Assembly (NCBI GenBank): GCA_902797925.1
Contig: CADBUT010000044.1
Location: forward strand, 1-6,982
DNA length: 6,982 nucleotides
Source of the DNA: an uncultured Spirochaetaceae bacterium
GTDB taxonomy: Bacteria; Spirochaetota; Spirochaetia; Treponematales; Treponemataceae
Direction of reading: 5' to 3'
Shown in pieces: positions 1 to 4,936 of this stretch. Within the stretch, counting starts at the first letter, position 1. Each line of letters opens with the position of its first letter. The position numbers and the translations under genes were made by a program. The notes under the pieces were generated by a model. It saw nothing but the letters and a program-made list of their open reading frames with translations, was not told where the DNA came from and made no database searches.

Positions 1-65
1 ATAAGCTGACGCTGATAAAACGCCTTGAACCAGGCGAGCTGAAAAGATGAATAAGGCAAATATAG

Positions 66-102
66 ATGCTGAGCAGAAAGCCGCAGAGGGCTAGTTCAGC
101 AT
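66..102. repeat. Intergenic palindrome, possibly a degenerate dispersed repeat
   Basis: ATGCTGA (66-72) is the exact reverse complement of TCAGCAT (96-102). The pairing continues inward with a G-T and a C-G pair (73-74 with 94-95). After a small internal loop, AGCC (79-82) pairs with GGCT (89-92) around a six-base loop. The flanks (AGATGCTGA on the left, TTCAGCATGACA on the right) resemble, from memory, short palindromic repeats scattered between genes in several Treponema and Bacteroidetes genomes; this was not checked. A run of six T follows at 110-115, so on the plus strand it could also act as a weak terminator for an upstream gene, although the T run starts eight bases after the stem. 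Confidence 0.45.
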
Positions 103-260
103 GACAATATTTTTTCAGCACAGCTTCATAACAACTCTTTACGAAACCAGCTATCAACGCTATTAACCTTCAAAATAAAAATTCCGATTCTATATAGACG
201 GTCGAAAAGTTTTGTTTCAAAACGTAAATTTTTCTCCTAAGATATTTTAACAAGCTCATC

Positions 261-265
261 AAGGA
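261..265 (+). promoter_or_regulatory. Ribosome binding site of the GH18 lipoprotein gene
   Basis: AAGGA lies six bases before the ATG at 272, a normal Shine-Dalgarno spacing. It fixes the start that also gives the complete lipoprotein signal peptide. It also shows that this genome uses Shine-Dalgarno sites, which makes their absence before the gene at 1617 meaningful. Confidence 0.7.
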
Positions 266-271
266 ACAGAC

Positions 272-1432
272 ATGAACAAAAAAGCAATTTGCGGCGGAAT
301 TTTCCTTTCTATATTTATTTTATCGTTTAGCATTTTCAGCTGTGTCAGCTCTTCAAAAGCCACAGTCAAAGACGATGAAAGCGACCTCAAAAATGTTCCT
401 TACGAAGAATTATCTGAAGAAACGGGCAAGCACCATGAGCGGCATGTCGCGCCGGTTACTTCGCCAGAAAAAAAGACGATGGTTTCTGTCAGCGACGAAT
501 ATCTTGAAACGATTCCGGCTTCATCGTTTAACGAAATTTGGGGCTACCTTATTGCAGGCGAAGACCGCTTTTATTCAAGCGAACTGCCGATTACAGACAT
601 CGGCTATTTCGGCGCAGGGCTTTCAACATTCGGCAAGCTTGTTGATGCGCCGTCTCGCGCAAAAGTGCCAGAAACTAATGCGCGTGTTCACATGGTCGTA
701 ATCGACAATGGCCGCGCCCTGACCCACTTCTGCCTTGACCCTGAATTCAAAATACGGAATACGCTGATTGATTCGCTCATCAAGGCTTCTGCTGATTATG
801 ACGGGCTTCAGATAGATTTTGAGCTTGTAAGCGCGGACGACAAAGAGCATTATCTTTCGTTTTTACGCGAACTCAAGTCAAAGCTCAAGAAAAACCAGAT
901 ATTGAGCGTAGCAATTCCGGCAAGAACAAGAAAGCTTTCAAGCGATGCTTACGACTACGAAAAGATTGCGGCCATCGTAGACCGCATAATCGTTATGGCT
1001 TATGACGAACACTGGAGCACAAGCGCGCCCGGTCCGATTGCTTCTGAAGCTTGGTGCAAGAACGTGCTTGCTTATGCACAGAAGACAATTCCGCGCGAAA
1101 AATTCATTATGGGCCAGTCTTTTTATGGCCGCGCCTGGTCAAATGACGATACAGCCGGAGCTTATAAGTTCAGCTCGATTGACCGGCTTTTCAGAGGCCA
1201 GAACGCAAAAGGCAAACTTTCTGACGACACCGAAATTACAAGAGTGCGCATCGACAACGGCATTCCGACTTTTACGCTCTCAAAAGAAGTTACTTATACC
1301 TTCTATTTTGACAACGCATGGTCGCTTTCGCGGAGGCTTCAGACTTACGAAGCCGCAAACGTAAAGGGCGTTTCTTTCTGGCGCTTAGGCCAGGAAGACA
1401 GCGACATCTGGAAAATCTTAAAGCTGAAATAA
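272..1432 (+). CDS. Secreted lipoprotein with glycoside hydrolase family 18-like domain
   Basis: The 386-residue product begins with a basic N-terminus, a hydrophobic stretch and a spirochaete-style lipobox, I21-F22-S23-C24, so it is probably lipidated at Cys24. Residues 25-85 are a charged, low-complexity linker. Residues about 86-386 read as a family-18 TIM barrel: W90-G91-Y92 at the first strand; the catalytic-loop motif D177-G-L-Q-I-D182-F-E184, with E184 as the expected acid; M242-A-Y-D245; F284-Y-G-R-A-W289; and a closing G366-V-S-F-W370 strand. The motif resembles the YaaH/SleL-type branch, where the fourth motif position is often not Asp; here it is Gln180. No LysM or carbohydrate-binding module is present. 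Family members cleave beta-1,4-linked N-acetylglucosamine polymers, so peptidoglycan or chitin-type oligosaccharides are possible substrates, but the substrate is inference. The start is supported by AAGGA at 261-265 and the signal sequence. The gene seems to be transcribed alone, with 184 bases to the next gene. Confidence 0.88.
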   Translation: MNKKAICGGIFLSIFILSFSIFSCVSSSKATVKDDESDLKNVPYEELSEETGKHHERHVAPVTSPEKKTMVSVSDEYLETIPASSFNEIWGYLIAGEDRFYSSELPITDIGYFGAGLSTFGKLVDAPSRAKVPETNARVHMVVIDNGRALTHFCLDPEFKIRNTLIDSLIKASADYDGLQIDFELVSADDKEHYLSFLRELKSKLKKNQILSVAIPARTRKLSSDAYDYEKIAAIVDRIIVMAYDEHWSTSAPGPIASEAWCKNVLAYAQKTIPREKFIMGQSFYGRAWSNDDTAGAYKFSSIDRLFRGQNAKGKLSDDTEITRVRIDNGIPTFTLSKEVTYTFYFDNAWSLSRRLQTYEAANVKGVSFWRLGQEDSDIWKILKLK

Positions 1433-1490
1433 CTAAAACATGCCATACAGTTTTATTAGATTTATTTCGTGTTTTAGGGAGAAATAATTT

Positions 1491-1545
1491 AAGCTTTTGC
1501 CAGTTTGCGGCTGTCGCAAACTGGCAGGGTTTGCCAAAAAAGCTT
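1491..1545. repeat. Nested inverted repeat (strong hairpin) between genes
   Basis: GCCAGTTTGCG (1499-1509) and CGCAAACTGGC (1515-1525) form a perfect 11-base-pair stem with a five-base loop, extended by T1498-A1526. Outside it, AAGCTTTT (1491-1498) is the reverse complement of AAAAGCTT (1538-1545), giving a second arm. No T run follows on either strand, so it is not a standard intrinsic terminator. It could be a dispersed palindromic element, a transcript-stabilising 3' structure of the GH18 gene, or a regulatory structure. The rest of the 1433-1616 gap holds two weaker AT-rich inverted repeats: TAAAAC 1434-1439 with GTTTTA 1450-1455, and TTATTTC 1462-1468 with GAAATAA 1481-1487. Confidence 0.75.
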
Positions 1546-1581
1546 ATAAGAAAAATTGACCTAATCGCAAACCCGGGGTTC

Positions 1582-1610
1582 TTGTCTCCACTAAACAGCT
1601 TTGATATACT
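1582..1610 (+). promoter_or_regulatory. Predicted sigma-70-type promoter giving a leaderless transcript
   Basis: TTGTCT (1582-1587, four of six matches to the -35 consensus) is followed by a 17-base spacer and TATACT (1605-1610, five of six to the -10 consensus). TG at 1602-1603 is correctly placed for an extended -10. Counting seven bases on from the -10 puts the transcription start at about 1617, the A of the next gene's ATG. No Shine-Dalgarno sequence precedes that ATG, consistent with a leaderless message. This is prediction from sequence only. Confidence 0.5.
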
Positions 1611-1616
1611 AAACCC

Positions 1617-2888
1617 ATGAAACAAAAAGTTTTGCAGAGACTTCTGCTTGCGTTTTTATTGTGCTTCTGCCTTAAGGCAAGCGCTTTAGAATATGAAAGC
1701 TACGCCTGCGCATTTTCGAGCAACTTTTTTGAATTGAACAAACTCTCAAATAAAAGCTTTGACCCGACTGACAATGCAAAACAGTTTCAGCGTATCTGCA
1801 TTCAATTATTAAAAAGCAATTTTCAAGTTTCTTCTCCAAAAGACATATCCAAAGCAGTAGAAAATCTAAAAAATGACGGTGACAACGCAATTTTTCAACA
1901 TGCGGTAAAGCTTTTTGAAGCAAACAAAGGTAAATCGGCTTTAGACATAATAAAAAAGCAGTGCCTTTCTGTTGAGGACGCTTCCACTTTGTTTTTTGCT
2001 GAAACAATGAAAGACAAACTGCGCGTTAAAGATTTATCCGCATGGGACAACGGCAGAATCATAGAGCTTTACCGCTGTGCCGTCGGTGCCGGCTACATAA
2101 AGCAGGAAGAAGCTCTGCTTGCAGTTAAGCCTGCCGTCGATTTTCTTACCGCAACCTACATAAGCTGGGACGATTATTTTGCGCATTATTTTGCCGGAAA
2201 ACAGCTGACTGCGCTTTACGACGGCAGATATTCTTCTGTTCTTGAGGGCGCCAGACAGGCTTATGCGGCGACAAAGGGCAAAATCAATTACGGTGAAGTG
2301 CCGCTGCAGAATCCGAAGAACATTCCCGAAAAAGCAGGAATTATTCTGGAGCTTGCCTACGAGCCAAGCCCGTCCGGCAACCAGTGGGAATCTGTGCAGA
2401 AGCTCGTTAAATCGAAAAAAATCTTAGACAGCAGAGACCTTACCGCTGTGCAGAACATCAAAAAGAAATTTCCTGACGTGCCCTGCATAGAATTCCTTGA
2501 AGTTGAGATTCAGTTCAGACAGAGAGCGTACCGCAAAACCTTGAATTTGTGTTCTCATCTTGCAGAATTAATAGAAACCGCACCGAAAGACTCTGCCCTG
2601 TTTCAGCAGATTCAGCTGATTTATGCAAAAGCCGCGCTTAAAGTGTCAAAACCCGCAATTGCAGAAACAGCTCTTGCCAAACTGCCTGAAAGTGCCGCAA
2701 AAACAGGCGAATTTCTTGAAACAGAGGGCAGACTTTTTGCAGAACTTTGCGGCACATCAAGCGACTACGACAAAAACGAAGAATACAAAAAGCTTGCAAA
2801 CGAGAGCTTTAAGGCGGCAGAAAAGACCGGTCACAGACTTCCGCAGGATATAAAAAACTGGATGAAAACAAACGGAGTGCGGTCATGA
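1617..2888 (+). CDS. Exported helical protein with DUF1266-like domain
   Basis: The 423-residue product has a clear Sec signal peptide: basic start, hydrophobic residues about 9-20, and a likely cleavage after A21-S-A23. Residues about 75-215 resemble the DUF1266 family. The recognisable core is L140-S-A-W143, an R/Y-containing helix, G157-A-G-Y-I161, E164-E-A166, then S183-W184-D-D and a following G194 helix. This matches the family pattern of an aromatic-rich helix, an aGYi turn with eeA, and an SWeef segment. The family has no firmly established biochemical activity that I can cite. Residues about 235-405 are predicted helical hairpins that look like degenerate tetratricopeptide repeats, so protein binding is a reasonable inference. 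The start is chosen because it yields the full signal peptide; no Shine-Dalgarno site precedes it. Its stop overlaps the next start as ATGA, implying translational coupling with the HtrA-like protein. The DUF1266 assignment is by eye. Confidence 0.8.
   Translation: MKQKVLQRLLLAFLLCFCLKASALEYESYACAFSSNFFELNKLSNKSFDPTDNAKQFQRICIQLLKSNFQVSSPKDISKAVENLKNDGDNAIFQHAVKLFEANKGKSALDIIKKQCLSVEDASTLFFAETMKDKLRVKDLSAWDNGRIIELYRCAVGAGYIKQEEALLAVKPAVDFLTATYISWDDYFAHYFAGKQLTALYDGRYSSVLEGARQAYAATKGKINYGEVPLQNPKNIPEKAGIILELAYEPSPSGNQWESVQKLVKSKKILDSRDLTAVQNIKKKFPDVPCIEFLEVEIQFRQRAYRKTLNLCSHLAELIETAPKDSALFQQIQLIYAKAALKVSKPAIAETALAKLPESAAKTGEFLETEGRLFAELCGTSSDYDKNEEYKKLANESFKAAEKTGHRLPQDIKNWMKTNGVRS
2874..2877 (+). 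promoter_or_regulatory. Ribosome binding site inside the end of the DUF1266 gene, with ATGA overlap
   Basis: GGAG sits seven bases before the ATG at 2885, within the last codons of the upstream gene. The start overlaps the upstream stop as ATGA (2885-2888). A ribosome finishing the DUF1266-like protein can reinitiate here, which keeps the two products in linked amounts. Confidence 0.65.
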
Positions 2889-4936
2889 AGCGGAAACTCA
2901 AAAATGCGGCTTTTTTTGCACTTCTCCTCTGCACTGCAAACTTTTTCAGCTTTGCCCAAAACAAAAACAGCTCACAGAAAACACAGACACAGCTAATAAA
3001 AGAAGTTAAGGCTAAAATTGAAAAAGCAGTCTTTGAAGTTGTCGTACCGAAGCCCAAAGAAGAAAACATTCTCTATATGTATGATCTTCCGTTTGAGTTT
3101 ATTGACGATTCAATTAGAAACGACAAATACCTGCCGGTCGCAACGGCTTTTCTTGCCGAAGACGGTTTGTTTTATTCTGCCTGTGCGCCTTTTAAGCTTT
3201 TAGAACAGACACAATACGGGCCTTACTACATCCGCGACCGTTCCGGCAATGTTTACAAGATTGACATGGTTGAGTCTTTTGCCACAAACCGCGGTTTTAT
3301 TGCTTTTAAGGCTGAAGGCTTTGACGCTAAAAAAGCCAAAATTACACTGAAAATGGGAGCCGCACCGGGCACAAACACCAAAGTTTTTACAGCAGCCTAC
3401 GAGCTTGGCGACGGTCTTGTGGTACGCACAGGCTCTGTTACGTCTAAAATTGATGAAAGCGTCAATGCCGAGTGGAAATGGTTCAGATATTCACCGGCAG
3501 CCGCACCGAAAACTTCCGGCGGACCGCTTGTCAACCAGAGCGGCGAAGTTCTGGGCATAATTGTACCGCAGCCTAATGCTGACACGCTGACTTATGCACT
3601 GCCCTTCAGCGAAGTACACGAGATTGCACCGCACACAGGCGAGGTCATTCATCATTTTGATTATTCCATGCCTTCAATGAACAAGAAAAAATTTGCGCAC
3701 AAATTCTACCATGAACTTGCGCTCCCAAAAACTCTTGAGACAATTCAAAAGACGCTGCGCACAGGCTTTTTAAGATACCGCTTTGAAATTGCAGAGCATC
3801 TTATTCCGCATTTCGGTGCAAAAGGCAATCTCGGTTTTTTGTTTTCTTCAGGCTCGTCAGACATTCTCTCGAGCGGCACAGTTCCGGCTTTTCCGCTGGT
3901 TGTCGGGCTTTCAGCCGGAAACAAGTGGGTTTTTCAGCAGCCGCAGGACATTTTCGAGGAAAACCTGGACAGCGGCGGCGGCATTCTTTTTGGCGGAATG
4001 ATGAGTACAATGTTTGCGGTTGTAAAAAAGCCCGATGACATGCCGTTTGACAAATTCTGTCTTGACAGTTCAAATTATATAGATTACATACTTATGGTTA
4101 ATGAAATCTCGCGCACTGTTGCCGGCGAAGCCGTTCCAATTATGTCTTTTGGAAAAGCACTCAAAGTTGACAACTACAAGGACGCACAAGGGCGGACATG
4201 GTACATTGATTACTGGAACCTGCCGTTTGCAGATTCGATGGCGGTGTCTTATGCGCTGCCGCTGCCTGAGGGCATTTTTGTAATGCTTTCAGTTGCAGAC
4301 ACAGACACAGTTACGGCGCTTTCGTGCAAGGCTCTTGAGTTTGAGGCAGACTGCGTTTATCCGCGCTATGTTTCAAGCCTTAAAAACTGGAAAGATTTTC
4401 TCGCTTTTCTTAAAAAGGAACAGACAATTTATCCGCCGTTTGACAATTTTACGCTGAATTCTTCAAATGGAAACTTCTCTCTGAAATCGCCTGTAATTTC
4501 AGCTGAAATTGCTAAAAGCACTTTTGAAGTTACTGACAGCACCACGCTCGGGCTCGGTGTTGCGTTTGAGCTTAAGGACAACATCTTGCAGCAGAAGGTG
4601 CGTTCGATTGAGCTTTACACAAACCGGAAAAGCAACGACTACAAATATGTGCATTTTTCGGAAAACATAAAGCCCGCATCTGACGCAAGACCGGAAGCTA
4701 TCTCTTTGTGGAAGCAGAAAATAAACAAAGGCACACCGTATACGGCTATTCCATATAATCAGAACAATTTTACATTCTATGATGAAATTATCTTTGAGCC
4801 GGACACTAAAGACAGAAGGAACGCTTCACGCATATTCCTGCTTTCTTGCGAAATGGCAGGCACTGACAAAACAGCCGAAATGAGGGCTTTCGCCGAAGAG
4901 CTGAAAAAGAACATAAAAATCAGTCAAAATCGATGA
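2885..4936 (+). CDS. Exported HtrA/trypsin-like protein with incomplete catalytic triad and unknown C-terminal region
   Basis: The 683-residue product has a signal peptide with likely cleavage after S22-F-A24. Residues about 85-242 follow the layout of an S1 (HtrA-like) peptidase. V85-A-T-A-F-L-A-E-D-G94 corresponds to the GSGfii-dG strand. F138-I-A-F-K-A-E-G145 corresponds to the DlAvlkieG strand. T210-S211-G-G-P-L215 is the serine loop, followed by G220-E-V-L-G-I225 and Y237-A-L-P240. Ser211 is retained, but the expected His position reads Ala101 and the expected Asp position reads Gly137, so ordinary serine-protease catalysis is unlikely. The GN normally preceding the serine is also replaced (K209-T210). 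No PDZ domain was recognised. Residues about 260-683 include a glycine-rich patch (364-371), strand-rich segments and no family I can name. It is the second gene of an operon, coupled to the DUF1266-like gene. A binding, chaperone or scaffold role in the envelope is inference. Its end overlaps the convergent M16C gene by 17 bases. Confidence 0.8.
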   Translation: MKRKLKNAAFFALLLCTANFFSFAQNKNSSQKTQTQLIKEVKAKIEKAVFEVVVPKPKEENILYMYDLPFEFIDDSIRNDKYLPVATAFLAEDGLFYSACAPFKLLEQTQYGPYYIRDRSGNVYKIDMVESFATNRGFIAFKAEGFDAKKAKITLKMGAAPGTNTKVFTAAYELGDGLVVRTGSVTSKIDESVNAEWKWFRYSPAAAPKTSGGPLVNQSGEVLGIIVPQPNADTLTYALPFSEVHEIAPHTGEVIHHFDYSMPSMNKKKFAHKFYHELALPKTLETIQKTLRTGFLRYRFEIAEHLIPHFGAKGNLGFLFSSGSSDILSSGTVPAFPLVVGLSAGNKWVFQQPQDIFEENLDSGGGILFGGMMSTMFAVVKKPDDMPFDKFCLDSSNYIDYILMVNEISRTVAGEAVPIMSFGKALKVDNYKDAQGRTWYIDYWNLPFADSMAVSYALPLPEGIFVMLSVADTDTVTALSCKALEFEADCVYPRYVSSLKNWKDFLAFLKKEQTIYPPFDNFTLNSSNGNFSLKSPVISAEIAKSTFEVTDSTTLGLGVAFELKDNILQQKVRSIELYTNRKSNDYKYVHFSENIKPASDARPEAISLWKQKINKGTPYTAIPYNQNNFTFYDEIIFEPDTKDRRNASRIFLLSCEMAGTDKTAEMRAFAEELKKNIKISQNR

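Noticed and set aside
1..50. Possible C-terminal tail of an upstream gene, frame 3, stop TGA at 48-50; it contains a small hairpin (CGCCT 21-25 with AGGCG 32-36).
   Set aside because: Only 15 codons are visible. The other two plus-strand frames have early stops, but that is too little to distinguish coding from chance.
47..94. A 15-codon ORF starting with ATG at 47 and overlapping the preceding stop as ATGA.
   Set aside because: It is very short, runs through the palindrome at 66-102 and shows no recognisable features.
204..234. AT-rich hairpin GTTTTG (209-214) / CAAAAC (218-223), with a possible outer GAAAA/TTTTC arm and nearby T run.
   Set aside because: Weak stem, and the T run is separated by several bases. 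It would be an odd place for a terminator just before the GH18 gene, so it is not called.
191..243. Promoter candidates for the GH18 gene: TATATA at 191-196, or TTTCAA (215-220) with TAAGAT (238-243) at 17-base spacing.
   Set aside because: The first has no acceptable -35 and the second matches consensus poorly at both boxes. The region is AT-rich and such matches are expected by chance.
1434..1487. Terminator candidates after the GH18 stop: TAAAAC/GTTTTA and TTATTTC/GAAATAA inverted repeats.
   Set aside because: Both stems are short and nearly all A-T with loops of 10-12 bases and no proper T tract, so an intrinsic terminator cannot be supported.
1318..1620. A 100-residue plus-strand ORF crossing the GH18 end and the whole intergenic gap, ending in ATGA with the next start.
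   Set aside because: It begins deep inside the GH18 gene in another frame, has no ribosome site, and translates the palindrome into a mirrored peptide. It looks like chance openness of the repeat region; a minus-strand ORF (1290-1625) is open there for the same reason.
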